From Candidatus Gerdarchaeota archaeon (GTDB lineage Archaea > Asgardarchaeota > Heimdallarchaeia > JABLTI01): a stretch of 15,980 nucleotides of DNA. The position numbers were made by a program, and so were the translations under genes. Where the stretch lies: contig JAEOUJ010000264.1 in the NCBI GenBank assembly GCA_016839405.1, positions 1-15,980 of the forward strand. Reading direction: 5' to 3'. Positions 7,928-14,909 of this stretch are shown here, piece by piece. The notes below the pieces were generated by a model. The model had not been told where the DNA came from. It worked only from the letters and a program-made list of their open reading frames with translations, and did not search any database. The first letter of the stretch is position 1, and the number at the start of each line of letters is the position of its first letter.

Positions 7928-8800
7928 TTATTTATACTTCGACCAAATTTCATCCAAATATTCACTTGACGGTTGAATAATTTCCTTAGTAATTCTCTTA
8001 TCAAAATAAACATAAGAACAAAAAGGATCCCCTAGAACTAATGATTTTTCAAGTTTTAATACAAAATTCTCATTCCAAACTTTTACCAAAGGTATGTGCA
8101 TATAGCATAAGACATTATAAAATATCTCTTTATCTGAAACTAATTCAGTATTTTGTAGTCCAGTTATTTTTTCACAATTTTTACATATTCGAATTAATCG
8201 ACCATCCTTGACTTCACTGTATAGACGAATTCTGCCATAGGGATTCCTAGGCAACCATTCCTTATCAGCTTCTCGCATTGACTCAAGACTTTTATGTCTG
8301 TTTTTTTGATGAATTGCATTAATTGTATAATTATAATTATCAACTGATTCTCGATAAAATGTAATTCCTTCTTTTCTACCCAATAATTCATTTAGTGATA
8401 TATGGTGGATGTAAAAGAGAACACAAAGTGCTGTCATAAAATTCTCATTTGGAAAAGCAGTTTTTTCATTTTTCCAAAATTGATCTTCATTGATGCCTAG
8501 CGCTTCTATCATATAGTTTAGATGAAGTCTAACTAAATCGTAATTTTCACTTAATCCTTCATGTTTTGAAATTTCATCTGAAAGCCTTTTTGATTCTTTT
8601 TGGAAATATTTGTTCTTGGTTTTTTTCAATAGTTTTATAGTAACAGTATCAATGAATGATTGGAAAATCTCTGGTTTTTCATCTTTAATTTTTTGCAATA
8701 ATAATTTCAACATATTAAAGATATCACTTTCAGCTAATGCTATAGGAGATGCTGTTATTGATACATTTTCTATTTTATTTCCAAATTCCTCAAATTTCAT
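7928..8800 (-). CDS. ATC-hydrolase-like three-cysteine protein, subfamily B (copy B2)
   Basis: 290 residues from ATG; a strong GAGGATGAG ribosome site sits just before the ATG. It starts MKFEEFGNK, like the A copies. The mid-protein motif is degenerate (IHHISLNELLGRKEGI, 131-146). The cysteine domain has a CKNC pair (C206, C209), C232 and C261, then YFDKR with D267 and R269. The His before Asp is replaced by Phe. WNENF at 242-246 is shared with B1 and similar to the A copies. Compared with B1 it keeps the Arg, so the two B copies are not equivalent. The end QPSSEYLDEIW corresponds to the HPPKEFW tail of subfamily A without the His. It lies 21 bp before the fused gene and 10 bp after copy C1. 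Confidence 0.84.
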   Translation of the reverse strand: MKFEEFGNKIENVSITASPIALAESDIFNMLKLLLQKIKDEKPEIFQSFIDTVTIKLLKKTKNKYFQKESKRLSDEISKHEGLSENYDLVRLHLNYMIEALGINEDQFWKNEKTAFPNENFMTALCVLFYIHHISLNELLGRKEGITFYRESVDNYNYTINAIHQKNRHKSLESMREADKEWLPRNPYGRIRLYSEVKDGRLIRICKNCEKITGLQNTELVSDKEIFYNVLCYMHIPLVKVWNENFVLKLEKSLVLGDPFCSYVYFDKRITKEIIQPSSEYLDEIWSKYK

Positions 8801-8810
8801 TTACTCATCC

Positions 8811-9662
8811 TCATTTCTTTTTACTAATATTTTTTGTAAATTCTAGTGCTGGATGTTTAGGTGGTTTTTTATGTACTCTTGTATCATAATAGAGTTCATC
8901 ACAAAAATCAGCATGATGAAGCGTTTGACTTCTACTTAAGTGTATAATATCACCTTCATTCCATTCCTTGATATCAGCCATATAACAAGATGCAATATAC
9001 GCTATATCTGGATCATTGTATTCTTTAAGTGCTTCAGGAGTTATACATTTATCAAAACGATATAATACCTGATTATCATCTATAAAAGTGAACGTAAAAT
9101 CAGCAATACCTTGTTTACACCAACTGTTTATTGCACGTTCATTACGAGATTTTACAGTTTGATTTTCATTGATCTTTTTAGCTTTATTCATTTCATTGAC
9201 ATATAATCCAAGTACCTTTGTATAGAGATCTATTCCTTCTTCTTTACCAAGAATGTCTGTAAATGATTTCACTCTAAAATAGGATAATCCTTCAAAAGCT
9301 TTAGTCCAATTTAAAATTTTAAATTTAGAAATTTTGGATTCAATTATAGATCCATTCGGGATATCCATTTTTAATGCCATAAAACGGACAACTAATTTTG
9401 TAAGTTCTTCATTTGTTTTTAGGTATTTTAATTCCTTTTTTATTTCAGTTATTAGTTTTGTTGAATTAATATTATAATTACCTACTTCATAAGCTAATCT
9501 TTTGCCAAATGCTTCTATGTAACTTGGAAAAATTTCATTTCTTACTTCTTTCAAAAATGTAAGCATAGAATCTGTTCTTCTTATATGATCATTTATTCTA
9601 TCAACTGGGTTGAATTCTACAATTGTATCTGCATTAAAACATTTATAGTACTTTTCTTTCAT
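8811..9662 (-). CDS. ATC-hydrolase-like three-cysteine protein, subfamily C (copy C1)
   Basis: 283 residues from ATG, with GGTGAT 5 nt upstream. The ATG shares one base with the stop of the previous gene (TAATG), which suggests translational coupling. The N-terminus MKEKYYKCFNADT is typical of subfamily C. RVKSFTDILGKEEGI lies at 130-144, and DFTFTFIDDNQVLYRFDKC leads into C206. C226, C254 and D260-x-R262 (YYDTR) follow. RSQTLHHADFCDE at 244-256 is the stretch most like bacterial ATC-hydrolase-type proteins (R-T-x-T-L...CDF). It lacks the DW and FW motifs of subfamily A and has PPKHPALEF instead. It is the least similar of the three adjacent C copies; C2 and C3 are much closer to each other. 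All family residues are present. Confidence 0.87.
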   Translation of the reverse strand: MKEKYYKCFNADTIVEFNPVDRINDHIRRTDSMLTFLKEVRNEIFPSYIEAFGKRLAYEVGNYNINSTKLITEIKKELKYLKTNEELTKLVVRFMALKMDIPNGSIIESKISKFKILNWTKAFEGLSYFRVKSFTDILGKEEGIDLYTKVLGLYVNEMNKAKKINENQTVKSRNERAINSWCKQGIADFTFTFIDDNQVLYRFDKCITPEALKEYNDPDIAYIASCYMADIKEWNEGDIIHLSRSQTLHHADFCDELYYDTRVHKKPPKHPALEFTKNISKKK

Positions 9663-10531
9663 TAATTATCACCTTTTTTAATTTCTTTCCCAATATTTTT
9701 GGTAAATTCTATTGTTGGTTGTTTTGGTGGTTTTTTGAACTCTCTTGAATCCCAATATAATTCATCACAAAAATCAGCATGATGCAAAGTTTGGGTTCTT
9801 CTCAAGTGGATAATTCTTCCTTGATTGAATTCTGGGATATCCCCAATAAAACAAGAAGCTATATAAGCTACATCAGGATCATTCAAATCTTTCAAAACCT
9901 CATGAGTAACACATTTATCAAATCGATAAATTGCTTGATTATCATCTATAAAAGTAAATGTAAAATCAACTATACCATCATTACACCATTGTTTAATTGT
10001 ACTTTTATTAGCTGATTTGATAGTATCTTCTGCATTAGGTTTTCCCTTACTGTGTCTCTCAGTAACAATTTTTCCTAATATCTTAGTATAAAGTTCTATA
10101 CCTTTCTCTTTATTCAAAATATCAGTAAATGCCTTTACTCTATAGTACGAGCTTCTTTCTAAAGCGAATGCACGGTTATAATTAGTGACTTCTATAATTT
10201 CCGATGCAATTTTTGAGTCTTCAGGTAATTTGAGTGACTTTGCAATATAGTGAATTACTAACTTTGTAAGCTCATCATTCTGTTTTAATTTAGATATCTC
10301 ATTTTCAATTGATTTGAAATTAAGTGATTCAGTATCAATTGTAAATTTGTCTACTTCCTTTTCTAATCTCTTTTTCAAAGCACTTACATAATTACTAACT
10401 AATTCAACGTTTATTTCAGAAAGAAATCTTAAAACTGAATCAGTTGTTTTAATCTCATCTAAGATAAATTTAGCTGGATCAATTTTAATGATTGTTTCTG
10501 CATTATAGCATTTGTAGTATTTTTCAGTCAA
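9662..10531 (-). CDS. ATC-hydrolase-like three-cysteine protein, subfamily C (copy C2)
   Basis: 289 residues from a TTG start at 10531, with a GGTGAG site (10538-10543) 6 nt upstream. The start touches the stop of copy C3 directly. It begins MTEKYYKCYN. The YYRVKAFTDILNKEKGI motif lies at 129-145. Signature residues are C207, C227 and C255 with D261-x-R263, and RRTQTLHHADFCDELYW around 244-260. Note ILNKE where other copies have ILGKE. Copy C3 has the same length and is very close, including identical DNA stretches of about 20 bp or more in the cysteine region, so the two arose by recent duplication or are kept alike by gene conversion. It overlaps the start of C1 by one base. It is a probable cytoplasmic protein of unknown substrate. 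Confidence 0.88.
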   Translation of the reverse strand: MTEKYYKCYNAETIIKIDPAKFILDEIKTTDSVLRFLSEINVELVSNYVSALKKRLEKEVDKFTIDTESLNFKSIENEISKLKQNDELTKLVIHYIAKSLKLPEDSKIASEIIEVTNYNRAFALERSSYYRVKAFTDILNKEKGIELYTKILGKIVTERHSKGKPNAEDTIKSANKSTIKQWCNDGIVDFTFTFIDDNQAIYRFDKCVTHEVLKDLNDPDVAYIASCFIGDIPEFNQGRIIHLRRTQTLHHADFCDELYWDSREFKKPPKQPTIEFTKNIGKEIKKGDN

Positions 10532-11401
10532 TTATATCTCACCTTTTTTGATTTCTTTATCCATGTTTTCTGTAAATTCAAGTGAAGGTTGTTCTGGAGG
10601 TTTTTTATATTCTCTTGAATCCCAGTAGAGTTCATCACAAAAATCTGCATGATGAAGTGTTTGAGTTCTCCTCATGTGAATTATTCTTCCCTGATTGTAT
10701 TCAGGCATATCTTCAAAAAAACAAGATGCAGCATAAGCTATATTAGGATCATTCAAATCTTTCAAAACTTCATGTATCACACATTTATCAAATCGATACA
10801 CACATTGATTGCCATCTATGAAATTAAATGTAAAATCAACCATTCCAGAATCACACCATGACTTAATCATATTTTTATTAAGTGATTTTACAGTAATTTC
10901 TTCATTCGGTGTAGCTTTACTGTTTCTCTCCGTAATTATTTTTCCAATAATTTTAGTATAAAGTTCAATACCTTTTTCCTTGCCTAAAATATCTGTAAAT
11001 GCCTTCACCCTATAATATGAAGTTCTTTCTCTAGCAAACGCACGTTCATAATTAGTGACTTCTATAGTTTCTGATGTTATTTTTGAGTCTTCAAGCAAAT
11101 TGAATGACTTAGCATTAAAGCGTATGACTAAATTAGCGAGTTCATCTTTTTGTTTTAATTTTGATATTTCTTCATCAATCGATTTAAAATTAAGTGATTT
11201 AGTATTAATTGTATAATTTTCTACTTCTTTTTTTAATCTCTTAACTAAAGCATCTACATAATCACTAACTAAATCGTTATTTATTTCTGATAGAACTCTG
11301 AGAATAGAATCAGTTCTTTTGATCTGTTCCAAGATTTGTTCTGCTGGATTTATTTTTACATTAGCATCTGCCTTATAGCATTTATAGTATTTTATTTCCA
11401 A
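10532..11401 (-). CDS. ATC-hydrolase-like three-cysteine protein, subfamily C (copy C3)
   Basis: The frame is open back to 11458, but that start would overlap the upstream gene by 38 bp and add 19 residues unlike any paralogue. TTG at 11401 has AAGGTGA (11407-11413) 5 nt before it and gives MEIKYYKCYK, in register with MTEKYYKCYN of C2 and the same length (289). Signature residues are C207, C227, C255, D261 and R263, with RRTQTLHHADFCDELYW. An additional Cys (C182, SWCDSG) is shared with C1 and C2 at the same place. Its stop abuts the TTG of C2, so the two are translated in close succession. With C2 it is the youngest-looking pair in the array. GTG at 11410 is a less likely alternative start. 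Confidence 0.88.
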   Translation of the reverse strand: MEIKYYKCYKADANVKINPAEQILEQIKRTDSILRVLSEINNDLVSDYVDALVKRLKKEVENYTINTKSLNFKSIDEEISKLKQKDELANLVIRFNAKSFNLLEDSKITSETIEVTNYERAFARERTSYYRVKAFTDILGKEKGIELYTKIIGKIITERNSKATPNEEITVKSLNKNMIKSWCDSGMVDFTFNFIDGNQCVYRFDKCVIHEVLKDLNDPNIAYAASCFFEDMPEYNQGRIIHMRRTQTLHHADFCDELYWDSREYKKPPEQPSLEFTENMDKEIKKGEI

Positions 11402-11420
11402 TTTTTTCACCTTATTTTTG

Positions 11421-12251
11421 TTACAATTTATCAAAAAATTCCTTATTGGGATGTACAACCTCTTTCACTATTCTAGTGTCATGTACACATAAATCACAAT
11501 ATGGACCTGTATTAAGTGTATAATTCCGTGTAACAGCAAAATTTTCATTCATTTTTCTTATTAGTGTGTAATCTCCATAACAAAGAACTAATTCTGAAAT
11601 TTCTTTATCAGGCAACATTTTCATTGCTTCATGACCCATACATTTCAAGCATTTTCCAACATATTTGCCTTCATTAACCAAAGCAGCAATAAAAATCGAT
11701 GAATCACTTTTATTGCCTCTTTCAATATCATCCTCGAATATTTTCGTTAAATTATCATATTTAGTAACATCTCTAAAATTCAAAACATAATAATCTGTAA
11801 ATTCTTTGAGATATTGAATTGCTTCTTTTCTTCCAAGAAGATCAATAAATACTTGATAAGCAAAATATCTTGGTATATAAACTGCTTGATCGAGAGTTAT
11901 ATGTAAAATTGTTAATTCATTTGATTCCCAATTGTACTCTTCTGGTAACTGTAGTAATGATAGAATTAAATCTAATGAGACATCTACTAAATCTTGATAG
12001 TTAAGAATCATTTTTACTTTTGATTTGATAGGCTCTAAATCAAGTGATTCTTTGAGTTTGGAACTTTTTTTGATTTCAGATTTGAATCTCATAATTAGTT
12101 CTTGTATGACCTTTTTATAGATCTTCGAATTCTGTTTTTCAGTGTATTCTAATAGTCTATCTAGAAATAATAGCGAAGATCGACATAAACTTTGTATATC
12201 TCGGGTAAGAGTTCTTTTAAGGTTAAATGAACCAATTTTTTCAACTCTCAT
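11421..12251 (-). CDS. ATC-hydrolase-like three-cysteine protein, divergent subfamily D
   Basis: 276 residues from ATG, with AGAGGTAG 6 nt upstream. It is the only D copy and mixes features of the others. Its start, MRVEKIGSFN, and its end, VHDTRIVKEVVHPNKEFF, are like subfamily A. The CLKC pair (C201, C204) recalls the CKNC of subfamily B. A second pair is C252-x-x-C255 (YCDLC). The signature is C204, C224 and C252, then H257-D258-x-R260. IPRYFAYQVFIDLLGRKEAI lies at 126-145. With two CxxC pairs and a central Cys it is the copy most likely to bind a metal ion or Fe-S cluster, though this is an inference. It is the second gene of the directon, 12 bp after C4, and the shortest family member here. 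Confidence 0.85.
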   Translation of the reverse strand: MRVEKIGSFNLKRTLTRDIQSLCRSSLLFLDRLLEYTEKQNSKIYKKVIQELIMRFKSEIKKSSKLKESLDLEPIKSKVKMILNYQDLVDVSLDLILSLLQLPEEYNWESNELTILHITLDQAVYIPRYFAYQVFIDLLGRKEAIQYLKEFTDYYVLNFRDVTKYDNLTKIFEDDIERGNKSDSSIFIAALVNEGKYVGKCLKCMGHEAMKMLPDKEISELVLCYGDYTLIRKMNENFAVTRNYTLNTGPYCDLCVHDTRIVKEVVHPNKEFFDKL

Positions 12252-12263
12252 TAATAGCTACCT

Positions 12264-13160
12264 CTAACTATATTCTTTCTCCAATTTTATTGGATCTTCT
12301 TTTCCTAATTTCTTCATAAATTCTAATGTAGGTTGTTCAGCATTCGGATAAACACTGTTATCCCAGAAGAACTCATCACAAAATTCCCCTAGATGCAAAG
12401 TTTGAGTTCTTCTTCTCCTCCTAACTTTAGTAGTTCTTTCATCCTCAACATCTCCAACATAACAGTAAGAAAGATAGGTTAATTCTGGATCGTTAAGATA
12501 CTTCAATGCTTCATGGACACCACAAAGGTCGAATTTCACTAAAGTTTGATAATCATCAAACACAACAACAGTATAATCCATTAGAGAATTTTCTTTATTT
12601 TCAGTTCCAGATTTCATCCAACCTTCAGCAACATCTTTTATTGGTTTACGTTCTCCTGTGTTTTCTAATACATAATCAGCTAAACGAACTGCAATTTCTT
12701 CCTTCCAAAATTTAATTCCTTTGTTTCGTCCTAGAACATCAATAAATGATTTAGTTCGATAAAAACGCCATAACAAATATGCTTTCAACCAATCTAAAAG
12801 AGGAAGCTCATAATCACCTTGATCAATATGATAATCCCTAGCTGGTTTCATATGTTTATGAACTAATTTAATAATTAGTTTCAAAAATCTTTGATGTTGT
12901 TTAACATATGTTAGTTCTTTTGTTAATTCATCTAAATCATAAATAGCAAAATTTGCTTTCACATTCTTGGTTTCATTCTCAAGATTTTCCTCAAAAGCTG
13001 CTAAATAATCATGAACTAATTTAGAGTCAATTTCATAAACGAATCCAATAGTAAGATTGATTCCACGAAAAGCTTGTTTTATAATGTCAATTGGATTAGC
13101 ATTTTGTTTAGCATCTAGATTGTGATTCCTATATGTGACTATCTTCAAATTCCATCCCAA
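12264..13160 (-). CDS. ATC-hydrolase-like three-cysteine protein, subfamily C (copy C4, first gene of array)
   Basis: 298 residues from TTG at 13160, with AAAGGTT about 10 nt upstream. TTG at 13148 (giving MKIVTYRNHN) fits the length of MTEKYYKCYN better but has only a crowded GGATGG site; the start is undecided. Signature residues are C213, C233 and C261 with D267. The Arg after Asp is replaced (WDNS). RRRRRTQTLHLGEFCDEFFW at 247-266 is an unusually basic version of the C-family motif, and the Asn-rich loop is lost. RTKSFIDVLGRNKGI lies at 135-149. It is the most divergent C copy and the first gene after the shared control region, so it would be read first. Substitution of Arg and the basic run suggest a changed role, perhaps ligand or partner binding. 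Confidence 0.85.
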   Translation of the reverse strand: MGWNLKIVTYRNHNLDAKQNANPIDIIKQAFRGINLTIGFVYEIDSKLVHDYLAAFEENLENETKNVKANFAIYDLDELTKELTYVKQHQRFLKLIIKLVHKHMKPARDYHIDQGDYELPLLDWLKAYLLWRFYRTKSFIDVLGRNKGIKFWKEEIAVRLADYVLENTGERKPIKDVAEGWMKSGTENKENSLMDYTVVVFDDYQTLVKFDLCGVHEALKYLNDPELTYLSYCYVGDVEDERTTKVRRRRRTQTLHLGEFCDEFFWDNSVYPNAEQPTLEFMKKLGKEDPIKLEKEYS

Positions 13161-13193
13161 CTTGATTATAACCTTTTTCCGAGACTATGATTA

Positions 13194-13203
13194 CATTATA
13201 TGT
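13194..13203 (-). promoter_or_regulatory. Candidate TATA box for the array
   Basis: Read on the minus strand this is ACATATAATG. It is the best TATA-like match upstream of the first array gene. Transcription would begin about 25 nt on, near 13170-13175, leaving a leader of 10-25 nt. It shares its first bases with the end of the palindrome at 13201-13215. The call rests on sequence likeness only. Confidence 0.5.
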
Positions 13204-13245
13204 CTATAGGCGACAATTAATGTCTTTAAACGACATCTATGGACA
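13201..13245. promoter_or_regulatory. Tandem palindromic operator candidates
   Basis: Two 15-bp elements of the form TGTC-N7-GACA occur at 13201-13215 (TGTCTATAGGCGACA) and 13221-13235 (TGTCTTTAAACGACA), starting exactly 20 bp apart, so on the same face of the helix. A third, imperfect relative (CGACATCTATGGACA) lies at 13231-13245. They sit between the two divergent start regions and touch the array's TATA-like box. This is the usual arrangement for a dimeric regulator controlling both directions. The winged-helix protein encoded next door is the natural candidate to bind here. Confidence 0.65.
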
Positions 13246-13248
13246 ATG

Positions 13249-13258
13249 TTATATATTA
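13249..13258 (+). promoter_or_regulatory. Candidate TATA box for the winged-helix regulator gene
   Basis: TTATATATTA lies just downstream of the palindromes and about 80 bp before the ATG at 13335. Transcription would start near 13280, with a leader of roughly 50 nt. It is the only strong TATA-like run in this direction. Confidence 0.5.
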
Positions 13259-13334
13259 GTATTACCTTTAGTCTTGTGTAGATATTATGTATATTTAAAA
13301 TGAAGATAATTTGAACTAAATGTGAGTGTTTTTC

Positions 13335-14000
13335 ATGGCTAAAAAAGAAGACAATAAATACAAAGATTATATCGATTATAATGAAATACCTATTACTAAA
13401 TTTTTGAATGTAGAGCAATCAAAATTAACTGAAGAATATATGCCAATCATAAAAGCTCTTAGAATAAATAAACACATGACTGCAAAGGAAATTCATGAAC
13501 TTTATATCGATAAAGAAACAGGGAAACACCAATATACCATTAAAACTATTTATCGATATTTAGAGAAATTAGAAGAAGCTGATTTGGTTGTTAAATCTGG
13601 TCATCGAATAACTGAGGGGAAACGGTTAACTGAACAACTTTATACTCGTACTGGAAATATTTTTTTCAAAGCTAAAAAAGAAGAAATTTACCCAGAAGCA
13701 GCTGAAAAAAGAAAGGATTCCATTAAAAAGCTTTATGTAGTTTTCCAAGAAATATATGATTTGCCATTAATTAACTATGATGAATTTGAAGAAATACTTT
13801 TGAAGAAATTTGATTTTGAGCGAGAATTTAACAAATCAGTTGTTGAAAAAATTTCTAAGAATAAAGTTTTAGCTGATCTATATAGTAATATGGATATTGA
13901 TATTGTTAATTATATTAATGATCTTGCATCTTCTTTATTGGTTCTAATCAAGAAACCCAAATTGATTAAAGAAATTCAAAATATCTACAAAGAAAAATAA
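13335..14000 (+). CDS. Winged-helix DNA-binding protein, probable regulator of the array
   Basis: 221 residues from ATG at 13335. GTGAG (13322-13326) lies 8 nt before it; a GTG at 13326 is in frame but overlaps that site. Residues 35-105 look like a winged helix-turn-helix: a helix MTAKEIHELY (48-57), a recognition helix in TIKTIYRYLEKLEEADLV (68-85), then a wing VVKSGHRITEGKRLTEQLY-x-RTG ending near 107. This resembles ArsR/PadR-type archaeal regulators. Residues 115-221 are charged and helical, probably for dimerisation or sensing, and match nothing I recognise. It has no metal-binding Cys cluster. It is transcribed away from the array across a control region with paired palindromes, the typical place for a local regulator. 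Whether it represses or activates cannot be told. It ends 6 bp from the convergent hydrolase gene. Confidence 0.82.
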   Translation: MAKKEDNKYKDYIDYNEIPITKFLNVEQSKLTEEYMPIIKALRINKHMTAKEIHELYIDKETGKHQYTIKTIYRYLEKLEEADLVVKSGHRITEGKRLTEQLYTRTGNIFFKAKKEEIYPEAAEKRKDSIKKLYVVFQEIYDLPLINYDEFEEILLKKFDFEREFNKSVVEKISKNKVLADLYSNMDIDIVNYINDLASSLLVLIKKPKLIKEIQNIYKEK

Positions 14001-14006
14001 TGTAAA

Positions 14007-14882
14007 TTAATTATTAATTAAAAATTCCAAAATTAAATCAGCTATAATTTTTGCGCCTTTGGAATTTAAATGTAGATGATCAACTAATAGAGTAAAACCA
14101 TAATCTTTTGATATTTTATCCAAACTTTTCCCCAAAATATAATGCTTTACTGCTACTATGCCATATAATTTATGCTCAACTGGATGTTTTGGTTTTGAAG
14201 GATTTAATTCAAGATATTCTAACATTTGTTCATTTACAGGCAAATAATTTATTTTTAATTCTTCAGCAATAGTTTTAATTGTTTTAGAAAAATCAATGCT
14301 TTGGTAAAAAGCATCATGATTGGTATTTTCACCAATAGGTGGAATTGAACAAATAGCTATTTTAGCACTTGTTTTTTCTTTTAATTTCACAATAATTTCT
14401 CGCAAATTTTCAATAAACCACTCTTTATTAGGTTCTTTAGGTAGATTTAGTTGTCTATTGGTTATGCTATGTTTATACAATTTCATACTTCTATGAGCAT
14501 CATTTGTACCTATTAGAATCGTTACATAATCAGGTTTACATGCTATAATATCCTCTAGTCTTTGTATAACGTTATATGTTAAATTAGCGTTTAATCCACC
14601 ATTAATAAAGTCAAATTTTTCTTCCCCTAATTCGCTTGCTATTATATTAATAAAATTAACACTCATATTACCATGTGTTATACTATCCCCAATAAAGATA
14701 ATTCTCTTTTTACTAAACGAGTTAATTGAATTACTCAAAAATTTCTCAACAAATTCCTTTGGATTGTTTTTTGGTAAACTAAAAATTCTATTTAAAATTA
14801 TACGATAATAAATCAAATAAATAATTGCTAATTGTGAAACAGTAATAAAAATAGCAATTAACGTAAAATATGCTGGTCTCAA
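14007..14882 (-). CDS. Membrane-anchored SGNH/GDSL-family hydrolase
   Basis: 291 residues from TTG at 14882, with a GTGAT site about 6 nt upstream; no ATG fits near the hydrophobic start. Residues 5-33 form one membrane-spanning helix. The catalytic domain follows: block I IFIGDSITHG with nucleophile Ser67, block II NGG around 94-96, block III IGTND (124-128) with oxyanion Asn127, and block V DHLHLN with Asp268 and His271. All SGNH residues are present. Members of this superfamily remove acyl or acetyl groups from lipids, sugars or thioesters; the substrate cannot be named. The short N-terminal stretch before the helix suggests the enzyme domain faces outside or lies at the membrane surface. 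It follows the flavin-binding-type gene by 27 bp and is probably co-transcribed with it. Confidence 0.9.
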   Translation of the reverse strand: MRPAYFTLIAIFITVSQLAIIYLIYYRIILNRIFSLPKNNPKEFVEKFLSNSINSFSKKRIIFIGDSITHGNMSVNFINIIASELGEEKFDFINGGLNANLTYNVIQRLEDIIACKPDYVTILIGTNDAHRSMKLYKHSITNRQLNLPKEPNKEWFIENLREIIVKLKEKTSAKIAICSIPPIGENTNHDAFYQSIDFSKTIKTIAEELKINYLPVNEQMLEYLELNPSKPKHPVEHKLYGIVAVKHYILGKSLDKISKDYGFTLLVDHLHLNSKGAKIIADLILEFLINN

Positions 14883-14909
14883 TTTTAAATCACATCTGTT
14901 TAAGATATG

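Larger units (their letters stand above)
1..13160 (-). other. Directon of hydrolase-like paralogues and LRR genes (probable operon)
   Basis: Fourteen same-strand genes follow each other with gaps of 12, 19, 0, -1, 10, 21, 21, 6, 19, 14, 23, 15 and 15 bp from right to left. There is no room for internal promoters of normal size outside coding sequence. Order of transcription: C4, D, C3, C2, C1, B2, A4a-A4b fusion, A3, B1, LRR, cap-only LRR, A2, A1, LRR. Like copies sit next to each other, as expected from tandem duplication. Confidence 0.75.

Noticed and set aside
8194..8391. 65-codon minus-strand frame inside copy B2
   Set aside because: It overlaps the B2 gene in another frame, and the B2 frame carries the conserved cysteines.
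969..13160. V4R (4-vinyl reductase) domain as the family assignment
   Set aside because: The GD-x-F/Y-C pattern is also seen in V4R proteins, but RTQTLHHADFCDE in subfamily C and the C...C...C spacing fit the ATC-hydrolase-like family better. It is kept as the main alternative.
13191..13418. 75-codon minus-strand frame over the control region
   Set aside because: It covers the palindromes and the start of the winged-helix gene, is hydrophobic from AT-rich codons, and matches no family.
14001..14006. Terminator between the convergent winged-helix and SGNH genes
   Set aside because: Only 6 bp separate the two stops, and the nearby AT-rich DNA shows no convincing hairpin or T-run distinguishable from background.
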